Origin: Adiantum capillus-veneris
Lineage: Eukaryota > Streptophyta > Polypodiopsida > Polypodiales > Pteridaceae
Assembly: GCA_014529385.2 (NCBI GenBank)
Contig: CM043959.1
Span: forward strand, 90,135,029-90,199,028
DNA: 64,000 nt
Reading direction: 5' to 3'
The notes beneath the pieces were generated by a model, which was not told the DNA's origin, searched no databases, and saw only the letters and a program-made list of their open reading frames with translations. The first letter of the stretch is position 1; every line of letters starts with the position of its first letter. The position numbers were made by a program, and so were the translations under genes. This document shows, piece after piece, positions 21,444-31,400 of the stretch.

Positions 21444-22140
21444 TTCCTTTTCTGACTATCGGGTCATTGAATGTGACAAGACAACCATCTACCATTGCAA
21501 CATCTAGATCATTGGTAATGTTGGCGGGCAGGCTATACAAACAAGGATCGGATCAAATCCTTAGGTTTTGTGTTGAATCGAGTGAACGGGAATTATACCT
21601 AAACCAAGCTCATGTACAAACAATCGGGATTCACAATGGGCATGCACAGATGTATCAAAGATTGATGAGAATGGGTGTGTATTGGCAAAAAATGCGACAT
21701 AGTGTTCATATGCATATCAAATCTTGCGGTAGATGCACGCTTCGAAAGACAATAGAGCACGCGACTCTATTCAGATTATCTGTAGCACCCCAATGGAGTA
21801 ACTACATTGTTGAATACCTCACCACCAGGATACTCCCTGAAGGGATGAGTAGATCACGTATCAAAACGATCACGAAAGAGGCAGAAAACTATGTACTGAT
21901 TGAGGATACTCTTTACAAGAGGAGAAAAGATAATCAATTGAGAATGTGCACGATTGAAGAGGAATACATTCCTATCTTAGAGCAAGCACACAGTGGACAA
22001 GCTGGTGGATATTTCTCAGCTGACAAAATGGCCAAAGTAATTCTTATTACAGGCATATGGTGGCCTACACTATTCATGGACGCTGAGGAGTTTGTGAAAC
22101 GATGTGACGATTGCCATAAAACAAAATTCCTAGAGCACGA
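21416..22140 (+). pseudogene. E1 integrase N-terminal region with two H2C2 zinc domains in tandem
   Basis: Two separate zinc-binding domains are visible. The first (about 21530-21750) reads LYKQGSDQILRFC, then AHVQTIGIHNGHAQMYQRL, GVYWQKM and CGRC. The second (about 21890-22130) reads LYKRRKDNQLRMC, then AHSGQAGGYFSADK, GIWWPTLFMDA and CDDC. Each has the H-H-C-C order of the integrase zinc domain. The linker between them (YIVEYLTTRILP...EAENYVLIEDTLYKR) is what normally precedes a single such domain, so the first copy looks like the extra one. A single domain is the rule in Ty3-type integrases. Confidence 0.8.
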
Positions 22141-22146
22141 GATGAT

Positions 22147-22863
22147 ATGCCCTTAAGGCCAATGATGGGGGCAAGAGCGTTTGCGAAATGGGGAATAGAT
22201 TTTTTAGGACCGATAGCGCCTCCGGGATATAAAACGCATGCTCAATACATTATTGTGGCAACAGATTATCTAACAAAATGGGTGGAAGCTAAAGCAACAA
22301 CCAGAAATGATGCAAAAACGACAGCACAGTTTTTATATGAGAACATTTTCACCAGATATGGCTTACCAATTGAGCTAGTGAGTGATAGAGGAACTCACTT
22401 CATCAATGAGGTGATTGAATTCCTATTGGATGAATTCATGGTAATTCACAGGAAGTCCGCTCCCTATCACCCACAAGCGAACGGCCAAGCAGAAAGTACG
22501 AATAAGATTTTGGTGACAATTCTCACCGAAATTGTTGGCGAATCGAGAGCTGACTGGGACCAAAAGCTACATTCAGCTTTATGGTCATATAGAGTAGCTT
22601 ACAAAACGTCAATCGGAACAACTCCGTTCAACATGGTTTATGGAATTCAAGCGATTGTGCCACTTGAATTTCTTATCCCCACGCTTTGGGTCGCCAAACA
22701 ATTAGAATGGACGGGCCATGAATTATCCAATCAGGTAGATGTCCTGGAAAAACTGGATGAAACTAGATTGAGAGTCGTTGCATCAATCTACGCGCAAAAA
22801 CAAAACATGAAATCATTCTTTGATCAACATGTTATCAACATGCTACTGGGGATTACGTCTTAA
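22147..22863 (+). pseudogene. E1 integrase catalytic core
   Basis: DD(35)E core of a Ty3-type integrase: WGIDFLGP (first Asp), ELVSDRGTHF (second Asp), and HPQANGQAESTNK (Glu), followed by LWSYRVAYKTSIGTTPF and the usual YG..A..P stretch. Integrase inserts the DNA copy into the host chromosome. A GPY/F-like module (GNGPYVIHDI) follows near 22905-22945. No chromodomain was seen. Decayed. Confidence 0.87.
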
Positions 22864-23035
22864 TGTATACCCTGAAACAACATTCCCGGAAACTCAAAAA
22901 GCGAGGCAATGGACCCTATGTGATTCATGACATATCATCTAGCGGTGCCATTAAACTTGCAACATTAGAGGGAGAGGAAATGCCTAGCTGGATTAGTGGT
23001 TGCAGACTAAATAAATACTACCACTAACCTCATAG

Positions 23036-23660
23036 ATGCTTGCCAAAATACACACTGCGAAGGAGCGCAAGAACAAAGCAAAGGAGACAAAAGCTCAAGC
23101 GCAGAAGGAGGCCAAAGTCAGGATTTTAAAACGAAAACAAAACTTACAACAACAAAGACTTCCTCAACCAGCAGATACGGCTCAAATTCCTTTTTCTATA
23201 ATTCAAACTAATGAGCCACGGGAAACAGGAATCGATGTTCGCATCAATGTCAGACTTCCGCATGGAAGATATCAACGAGCATTGATTGACACATGAGCAA
23301 GAGTCAATGTGGTCAATTTCTCCACTTACACGATGCTTACAGATGAACCCCTCGTGCAGGATGCTTACAGATGAAATCCTCGTGCAATCCACACGTGATC
23401 TACAAGCCGCAAACGGTGCAACAATGCCAACATTGGGGATAGTAAACTTACCAATTAATATTGATGGAAATAGTTGTCCTCATCAATTTTTCGTAATGAA
23501 AGACGGAGAAATCAGAGAATCAATATGCTTGGGAGTTCCATGGATGAGAACGTACAATGCATTCACTGAATGGTCAGAACATGCATTAATGTACACACAC
23601 GACTCTAACGTGTACATGACTCCATTCGCCAAAACAGATCACTCGTGGCCGAGTATACTC
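23036..23660 (+). pseudogene. E1 second aspartyl-protease-like module downstream of integrase
   Basis: After a basic, Lys/Ala/Gln-rich lead-in (about 23036-23200) the sequence reads IDVRINVRLPHGRYQRALID, the usual beta-strand lead into the catalytic loop of a retroviral-type protease. An ANGATMPTLG-like stretch, INIDG and ICLGVPWMRTYNAF follow, where ICLG-x-PW corresponds to the IILGRPF signature. This is separate from the main E1 protease at 8640-9030. A protease downstream of integrase is unusual. E5 carries two modules of this type. Decayed. Confidence 0.6.
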
Positions 23661-24253
23661 ATCGACAAAAAGAAACCGGCTAATCAGCCAAAAACACCAC
23701 AAAAGGTTATTCGGAAAGTATGGATAAATAAAAGATTGATGCCCAACAAACCGAGCAAGATATGGCTACCTAAGGACAAACTCCAAACGGAAGCAACATC
23801 ATCTCAAAGACCTTCAGAAGTTACTCTGGAGTGGAAATGGCAATCAAAACTGAAGAAAACTAAAGATTCGGCGACAGAGCTCGAAAGGAAACCAAAAACT
23901 CAAAACAAGAAGCCTGAACCTCCAAAATGGCACTAGAAACCTGTGAAAACTAAAGTAGAATCTGTAAAGATGATACAAGACGCATACAAATGGGTTCCAA
24001 AAATAGTTTCCATCACAACACCCACAATCAGGGAAAGAGCAATTCGGCTGCAAGCTCTTCTGTTCCATACACAGCTACCCTCGCCATCAAAAGCCACTGA
24101 AAACTACATTCAGTCCCCACATCTTGCACAGCACCTTGTTACTCAACGCATTGTCTCAAACATCAGAATAGGGCCACATTACAAGGCCATGCATAGACAC
24201 AGATTCCAACACCCATGCACATGCACCAAACCTTCGTCCGGGGCGACTCAGAT
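23661..24253 (+). pseudogene. E1 W-x-P-K protein region
   Basis: Basic sequence with KVWINKRL, KIWLPKDKL and YKWVPKIV, directly following the second protease-like module. The DNA after it, near 24165-24195 (GAATAGGGCCACATTACAAG), matches the minus strand of E4 near 43650 and E6 near 59450, so the block W-x-P-K protein plus this 3' segment is shared by E1, E4 and E6. Confidence 0.6.
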
Positions 24254-24270
24254 AAGGAAGGGGGGAAGAA
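24254..24270 (+). other. Internal polypurine tract in E1
   Basis: AAGGAAGGGGGGAAGAA in the context GATAAGGAAGGGG, closely matching the context of the terminal tract at 29877-29890 (GATAAGGAAGGGG). E4 has a comparable tract on the minus strand at about 43550-43565 at the same relative place. A central tract could prime plus-strand DNA, or it may mark where the original 3' end of a shorter element lay. Confidence 0.6.
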
Positions 24271-26530
24271 TCGATGAACCTAGCAACAGTTAGGGCCATT
24301 AAGGGATCCAATGTATATATATGTACATTATGTGTGTGTTTTTCATTATTTAGAGTTCAATTTCGAACATATTCGATCAAAACCTGGCTTTTTTAGCGTT
24401 TTTTTATCATCCGATCAGCATAATAATGAGCTGTAATGAGAAAATCCGGAGCATTGGGATGCTTCTAGAGAAAATATATGCTTAGGGGTGACTTTAATAA
24501 TTTTGGCTAAATTTTGCTAGTTAATAAGTATTTTCAATTTATTTTGTTTGATTTTTGTTAATAAAACATCAAAAATTAAAAAATATCGCTCACAAGTGTC
24601 GGAATCAAGTTCTGGAAGCAAACGCTGAAGTAGCCTGATAAGGTTATCAATCATGGAAGATATGAAGCTAATCTGAAGATGTTGAATTTCAGCCTTAATG
24701 ATTATGACTACATTTCGCCAAAATCGCATCAAATGGTCATACGACGCCGGAATGACAAGCGGTTCGACCCATAGGTGGTATGTAGATTATATCATGATCA
24801 AAGGTGAGGAAAATCATCCCTATGTCACGAAAATATCATGAAGATATAGGCCAGGTAGGCCAAATTCTAGCTCATTGTTCATTTGCACATTTTGAGAGAG
24901 AAGAAGAGGGCTTCTTGACCTAGAGCGAGCTGCCACGTTTCTACCCCGTACGAACTGTTGGAGCCAACATTTCACACCAGATTTCACAGGTATGTTCCTT
25001 ATCAAGTAAAGATCAAGTCTATTACGCATGCAAGCCCGAATCATTGCACAAACGGGCGAAGGGATCAAATCAAAGTCGGATCGGGTCAAAGAGGTCAAGG
25101 GCCCTTAGAGGCATCCAAAAAAAACTTTTTCCAGGCACAGAACACATCAATGTGCTCCCCACAAGGTCAGGAACAAAGCCATATGATCAAATCACAATTT
25201 GGTGGTGGTACACCGATCGCGATCGGTGTACCTCACGGACAAAATTTGGGACAGAACATGCAAAACACCTCCCCTCAGCCTCGCCTACAATTTGCAGGTG
25301 TCAAAATAAATTTTGGCCTCTGCGGTACGATCGCGATCGGTGCCCCCAGATGCAAGTTTTGCAACTTTTGATTTGGCCCTTAGAACTCAATTAAAAGTAT
25401 ACTCTCTTGAATTTTCAAGGAAAATGCACAAATTTTTCTCATAGAATGGGCCTAATTTGTCAAACACAACCGAAAAGGGAAAATTTGACCTACAACTACC
25501 AAAATCCGGTTAAAAATAATGATGGATAGTTTGAAAGGCACACTTGTCCGACTAAGAGTGAGAACATATGTAGAAAACCTCGAATGGATCTCAGAATCTC
25601 CTACAAGTACAGATATAGTCATTTCAGTCTTGAATGATCACACAAAGATAGAATTGGAGCCGAACCAATGCCAAAGACCAAAAGGTTACTTAGGGATGCT
25701 CAAGTATCACATGGATATCCAAGGAATGCCTGAAAAATGCACAAATCTGGAAAACGTCCTAAGACAGGGTATAAAGTGCCTGATCAAGTCAAAATTAGAC
25801 AATGGAGTAGGCTGATGGTAGGAGCACCTCATGGAAGCAGTGGGAGCTCTAAAACTAACTTCAACTAACTCCAGGATCCAACCAAATTTCATCAGGAAAA
25901 CCCAATATGGTTAGACTTAGTTAAATAAGGTCAAAAAGTGGAAAATTGCTCTAATTTGTTCATTTTAAGTCCAAACTTGGAAATAAATCATCACTGGGCT
26001 AGGCAGGCATAAGGGTGCATGACCATCTAGTTTTCACCAAAAAAAGGCCTAGAACTACGATCGCGATCGGTGTACCTCAACACCATATTTTGACCAAAGC
26101 CTATCAGATGCCGTGTATACATCTTGCTTAAGTCACCAACCAAGTTTCAAGCCATTTGGACATCAGAAACTCATAAAAAGACAAAGTCTAGCCCAAAACT
26201 CCCTTGTAACCCAGAATTGGGACCTGTAAACTCAAAAGTGGTTCAAATGAAACACAGAGTGGACCAAAATGACCCTCCAACTATCAGCAACCCACTCATG
26301 TGATCAAATCTAATTTTGGCCTCTGTACTACGATCACGATCGGTGTACCTCAGGTCCAGAATTGGCTCAGATTTTAATCAGTCATAGCTCTAGTCTTCTT
26401 AGTCCCATTGGTGAAATATGGACAAGAATGGATGAAATTTGTTCAAGTTATGATTAGTTTTAACTTTTGAACTGTTTTTACTAAAAGTCTAAATGCGATT
26501 GATTGTGAAGGGAAAATCCTGATAGCTTGT
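24271..26530 (+). other. Second leader-like noncoding stretch within E1
   Basis: About 2.2 kb with only short frames and no recognised domain. It carries four copies of the palindrome motif at 25207-25232, 25325-25343, 26056-26077 and 26329-26350, usually next to TTTTGGCCTCTG or GGCCTAGAACTAC. The first is a perfect 26-bp palindrome with arms GGTACACC. The intervals 118, 731 and 273 bp are near multiples of 118-146 bp. Its character matches the E1 5' leader, which suggests that a second leader was joined in. Confidence 0.65.
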
Positions 26531-26539
26531 GATTCTCCT

Positions 26540-29500
26540 GACACAGAATGCCTCGCCAAAAGAAAGGAAGGCAGTGAACAACAGCACCATATGAACTGGA
26601 GGAGCTCGCTACAAATGAAAAGGCTCACATCTTGGATGAAATACTTGCTCAGATCCTTGCCCACATATTCATCTCGAAGTTTAAGGATGCGGATGGTGAC
26701 ATGGTAAAGACAACTATCATGACACGAGAGATATGGAACCTCCACCGAAGGCTAGAGGTAATAGAGGCAGTGCGAGCTGTACACTTGGAGCAATTTTTCA
26801 GATTACAGCCATAGGGAACAGATTACATGAGGGCCCACGAGCTCATGAGCTCGATACAATATGATGGGCAGGCAATGCTCACGGACAAGGATGGATCGAA
26901 GCTTTGCATTTCCTCCAAGGGCAACACAATTTGCTGGCGAAGACAAAGTCACTGGATAATGAGAAGGCATTTGTCAAAGCAAAAGGAAACAAATACAAAT
27001 ACAGTGACATGATATACGGAGAGCTGGAATTGCCGATGAGATTGATCTCTCAGCATTTCAGAGTACAAAAGCCTCCTCGCTACACCGAGCCAATCCTGCA
27101 CATTGCCGTGGTCATGGCTCTAGCGACAGCCGAAAATAGAACCATTCGCTGCGACTACGGTTCTTACATTTTTGAAAACGTGATCGAAGCAAATTTGAAA
27201 AGCTTGGCAAAAAACAAAAGCTACATGAACGCAGGGCCGATGCTAACCAGAATAGCATACCAGGCTTTGGGAATGATTGAAGATTTGCCCGCTGCCAGTT
27301 CTCAAACAGCCCTGTTTCAGAAAGCAAAGCTGGTTGCTCATTCAGTAAGGACGACCCCTGGCCCGACATCATCGTGCTCAGCAAAGGCCACCAACAAAAG
27401 CTCGAGTGATGAAGAAAAAACGGAGACAGATGATGAAGGAAAATTTCAAGAGTCGAAAGACAAAGGGCCATCATAGTTTAAAGAAAGCGAGGAGGAAGAC
27501 TCCACAAAGCCGCTCGAGAGAAAAAGAAGGGAGAGAAGTGCAGTACCGCAGTCAGACGTGAAAAAAGCATATGCGGAAGCTCAAAAAAGAGTCGAGGAAA
27601 GAAGAACCAAGTTACGGGCTGATAGACAGGCTAGAGCGGCTGCAACACAACAAAGACAAAAAAGAAGATTCGAGAGGGAAAGGCAAGAAAGAATAGAAAA
27701 TGCAACTCGCATACGCGTGGAGAAGAAAAGGCTAGAAGCAGAGCAAAAGTCTGTGGAAGTGGACATTTCTTCGCAGTCCACTAAAGGAACGAAGGAGAAA
27801 GACGCAGCTGATGAAAAATACCAGGTAGAGCAGCTAAAGAACATCCAAAGAGAAAGGAATGTGGAAGCGCGACAGGCGGCGGATCTCACCCGCCAAAGAA
27901 TCATCAGGATTTTAAATAAAAGAAAAACGGAAGCATCTGCTTTGCAAGAAGGGGAAGAGGCATTTACGAGAAGAATCAAGCCCACCTCCTCCCTCTCCCA
28001 AATCACCTCCTCCCTCGACTAAAAAATCGCCTCCTCCCTCGCCAAAATCTCCTCCTCCTCCCCCTTCTCCATCAAACAAAAAACAGCCACCTCCTCCTCC
28101 TTCAACCTCGCAAAAGGAGTTTATACCTCCTACAGAAGCAATCGGATACCACGAAGTCTGCCAGGCAGTGGCAAGCAAACTTAAAGGGAATTAGAACGGC
28201 AATTCGAGTGTTAGCACGTGGTGCTGAGTGAAAAGGAAAGGCAGGTACAGGAGGCCCAACAAAAGCAAGCATCTGGGTATGAGGAGTTAGAAAGCCTGAG
28301 GGCGCAACTAGAACTCACAACAGAGGAAAGAGACCTTGAGCGGCGATAGCAGGCTCAGTCTCTAATCAAAGATTTGGTGGACGTCAGGACAGACTTGACC
28401 GCCAAAGAAAAGGAATTCCAAGAGTTGACGGCAAGAGTACAGAAAGCAACGGAGCAGCTTGCCTATGAGAGTGAAAGATTTCAGAGACTTAGAAGTTCAT
28501 ATAATACTGTCAAAGGCACTCTGACAACTTTGATGGCGAATCAGGAACCTGCTAGAGCGTTGGTCTCCATATCTGACGATGCCACAGCAGTGAATACTAT
28601 AGGGGCACTCAAAGCGGAGCTAGAGCAAGAAAAACTTCAAAGACATCTGCTCGTATCAGGAATGGTGGCCCAGACATCGGCAAATGAGCTAAAGCTAAAA
28701 GAACTGGAGCAGCAACTAGCTCAAGCAAGCACCAAATTATAGATTCAGAAGCAAATCGGTGACACACTGCTAAAGGAAAAAGAAGATCTGATTTTTCAAC
28801 AACAAATCAGAGCAGACCAAGCCCAGAGTCAACCACAACTGCTGCCCGGACAACAAGTGCAAGATTTGCCTGGAACATCACACCAAGGGCAATAGGAGCA
28901 TGAATTTGAAGGGCTAGATCTGGATATAAGATATGAGCTCAATGAGAGCATTAAGGACATGCTAGAGGGGCCAGCAAAGGAGTACAAGCTCTATGAAAAG
29001 AAGATAATGGAGTCAGCGGCCCTGGCATACTTATAGCAAGAAGAGCAGGTGGAAGGATTTGGCCATGAGTACCTCTCGTTTCCTCTGCTATGCCATGAAG
29101 CAATTCTGTGGAAAGAAAATATGCGGCCAGCCCTGCCACAAAACAAAGATGGGGGTTACAAAGGCATTGCACTAACAACGGAAGAAGCTCAGATGCTTGT
29201 CAAGACGACCACCCAAAGTGGAGGCAGAAGTGGTTGGACAAACGGCCACAGGATCTAACCAACTACCACAACGCTCCTCAACATATACAAATAGATCCCA
29301 CTTTCTACCCAGTCCCTAGAAGACGCACATGGAAAGACTTCGCCACAGGCTCAAGGTCGCAAAAATTGAATTTCCCGGTCTTGACAGCGCAGCAACCCCC
29401 TACACTAGCCTACATGGTCAGCACACTGAATTCGACAGTCACATTGCTGCGGGATGTCCCCGACTTGGCATGTCAAATGCTAGTAAAGATAGCCCGGATG

Positions 29501-29762
29501 ATTGTCACCTGCATTGAGGTGTTTAAAGACACTGAAGGCGATGATCATCCATGGAATCTGTAGGCTTGGAAGGACACAGAGGAATGGCAATGTACTCGAG
29601 TCTAATGTACCTGCCCTCACACTACTTGCAGACATTCAAAGAGGCCTTCGTCACACAGGATTCTTCGAAATTGACTCAAGGATTTTCCATCCTATGGCGA
29701 AGGACCTCAAGGCACGGTATGTAGCATACCAACACACGTTATCTGAAAATCCATTCAGATAG
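26540..29762 (+). pseudogene. E1 long post-integrase ORF region with coiled coils, function unknown
   Basis: A decayed coding region filling the place where Athila-type elements carry an env-like ORF. No envelope features (signal peptide, transmembrane segment) were seen. Part 1 (about 26904-27476) includes a globular-looking stretch, YGELELPMRLISQHFRVQKP, TIRCDYGSYIFENVI and MNAGPMLTRIAYQAL, with only a vague resemblance to plant transposon-associated domains. Then come a Glu/Arg-rich coiled coil (27558-27950), a proline-rich tract (27985-28115), a second coiled coil (28230-28740; KEKEFQELTARVQKATEQL, LKELEQQLAQ) and a mixed C-terminal part to 29762 (LNSTVTLLRDVPDLACQML). It may be a structural or motor-binding protein, which is a guess. 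Several breaks. Confidence 0.55.
27985..28115 (+). repeat. Proline-rich, tandemly repetitive coding tract
   Basis: Repeated CCTCCTCCCTC-like units encode runs of the type PPPS-P-K-S. The tract lies between the two coiled-coil segments of the E1 post-integrase ORF and reads as a flexible hinge. The DNA is strongly C/T-rich on the plus strand. Confidence 0.6.
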
Positions 29763-29876
29763 CATCAAGAAGCAATGGAAGCATTCCTTTGCACAAGAAG
29801 TTTTTCAGCAACACTTGCTTCATTGGAGCCACATCAACGGCCAAAGCACTGAACATGCACGAGGGCATGCAAGGAT

Positions 29877-29890
29877 AAGGAAGGGGAGAG
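29877..29890 (+). other. E1 terminal polypurine tract
   Basis: AAGGAAGGGGAGAG directly precedes the right LTR. It is the normal plus-strand primer site, in the context GATAAGGAAGGGG also found at the internal tract at 24254. Confidence 0.9.
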
Positions 29891-30801
29891 TGTTTGGCGG
29901 ATGAAGCAACAAGCGGCCGTGTCTAGAGAAGGATCATATTTTTCTGAGAAACCATTGTAAAATTCTTTTGTAAGGAAGCATCTCTAAGCCAAGAATTTGT
30001 CAAAGGATTTATGATTATTCTTATGGGAGAAATTGTATATTGCCAGTTAGAAGTTAATGAACTTATGGCCGGACAAACCATTTGTAAAGACCTAATCTAT
30101 AAAGGTCATTTTTTGTAAGTTTGAACATGATCTTTTTGATGGAAAACTGAGGAGACAGCGTATGTTTGAGAGCTCCTTCTTGTTCAAGCTTGTAATCTTC
30201 GCCATTGTGGCTACGGTAATCCAAATTCAGATTTGTTTATTGCATTGTGTTCCTCTTATCTTGCTCTTCCATTCAAGTGTAATCATTCAAGATTCGGTGT
30301 AGGTTTTTAACTACGAGTTTGAGGCCTTAAATCGTTGTTTTGAGTGTCTATATGCATATTTTATGTTGTTTTGACCCTAGGAGGGGCTTTAGGGACCCTA
30401 AAACGACCCATTAGGATCACCTGTTTTGTTGTTTTTGTTGACCTTGGGACAAACGATCACGATCTTTGTACCTCTCCAGAATGCTGTGACAATGATAGGA
30501 TATGTTCCTGATAATCCCCTGAAGCTTCCCTTCAAGTTGCGTGCGATTCCAATATGATTTTCATGGTAAATGGGCATGATGACTATAGAGCTTTGTAGAA
30601 GGACATAGGTAGATTACTTGGCGACAATGCGTTTGATTTTCTTGTAGAGTTAGTAGTTGCATCTCTTCGAGTTCACTTCATTAGGAATGACACCCTAGTG
30701 AGTTTCCATGCCTCATCCAAGTCGCTTCCCTTGTATTGATAAATATGTTAATGCGTGAGAGCTATGCTATGGACGTCCGTCACGGCGGCGACCCGCAAAC
30801 A
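29891..30801 (+). repeat. E1 right LTR
   Basis: TGTTTGG...CAAACA, 911 bp, pairs with 2295-3206 and is followed by the GTGGG duplication. A TATAAA box is conserved at 30098-30103 and a degenerate palindrome motif (ACGATCACGATC) at 30453-30473. Confidence 0.93.
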
Positions 30802-30806
30802 GTGGG
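30802..30806. repeat. Target-site duplication of E1, right copy (GTGGG)
   Basis: Identical to 2290-2294 and directly adjacent to the LTR end. Confidence 0.93.
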
Positions 30807-31400
30807 TTACAAGTAAATGGGGTTAAGTTCTTCGGAACATCTAGATGGCCAAGTGTGAAAAGAGGGACAAAGTCTTTCTCTATAGAGTTTTGTTTGGCAT
30901 CATCTCGAGCGGAGACAAAGTTAAAGCTAGAGGTCTTGCTGATGGTTCATCCGTCAGATGCAAACACCCAAACGAATCCCTTTCGCACTTATCTTGGGGC
31001 TATCCAATTTTTAAAAGTGCGATAAGTAGAAGGGTGCACACAAATCTTGGAGTTGGGGCTATCCAGTTTTTAAAAGTGCGATAAGTGGAAGGGTGCACAC
31101 ACATCTGGGAGTTTTCTTTTTTAGGTGCAACCTTGCTTTCATTGATGATTTGGAGATTATGATCGCCATTTGCATAGTAAGAGCCATGGTGTTAAGATTT
31201 ATTTGGCAGTCCAATTATGTGCTATTGTTTCAAGGGAAGTGTGACCCTCTAGACTCAAATGTAGTTATAAAAACATGTTGGTGGCGAATACATTGTAGTA
31301 AGACCCGCAAGTTAAAGATGTAAGCTTTGATCGCTTTCTAATGTATTCTTTCTTGGTTATCCCTATGCAAAGGATATGCCAGGGCTCTTTGTAATGTTTT
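30807..31400 (+). mobile_element. LINE remnant, right part: zf-RVT tail and 3' end
   Basis: Continuation of the LINE cut by E1. The frame from 30845 reads KRDKVFLYRVLFGIISSGDK, then KARGLADG, CKHPNESLSHLSWGYPIFK. This fits the zf-RVT region that ends ORF2 in plant L1-type LINEs, with the family's C..P.E...HL...C order (the last Cys is lost here). The 59-bp tandem duplication inside it is described separately. The remnant ends near 31400 with CTCTTTGTAATGTTTTGAG, a typical LINE 3' end. 5' sequence upstream of 2100 is not recognisable. Inactive. Confidence 0.72.
30996..31113 (+). repeat. 59-bp tandem duplication in the LINE remnant
   Basis: Unit 1 is 30996-31054 and unit 2 is 31055-31113. Both start GGGGCTATCCA and end GAGTT, with about five differences. 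It duplicates the WGYPIFK coding stretch, so it arose after the LINE was dead or killed it locally. Confidence 0.85.

Larger units (their letters stand above)
2295..30801 (+). mobile_element. E1: very large Ty3-type LTR retrotransposon fossil (tRNA-Asp-primed), hosting nested E2
   Basis: LTRs of about 911 bp with inverted TGTTTG/CAAACA tips, a tRNA-Asp-type primer site, a polypurine tract and a perfect 5-bp target duplication define the element. It spans 28.5 kb, or about 18.7 kb without nested E2 (10569-20328). Domain order is Gag, aspartyl protease, RT, RNase H, integrase zinc domain (twice), integrase core, second protease-like module, W-x-P-K protein, internal polypurine tract, second palindrome-bearing noncoding stretch, long coiled-coil ORF, polypurine tract. 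The size, primer and extra 3' ORF recall the Athila/Tat/Ogre group of plant Ty3 elements; exact placement needs an RT tree. It is broken, with many lesions (more than ten by eye). The LTRs differ by roughly 6% over the first 190 or so bases compared by eye, so it is not recent. Confidence 0.93.

Noticed and set aside
26540-29762. Envelope gene at the 3' end of E1
   Set aside because: The position fits, but no signal peptide, transmembrane segment or cysteine pattern was seen. The sequence is coiled-coil and proline-rich.
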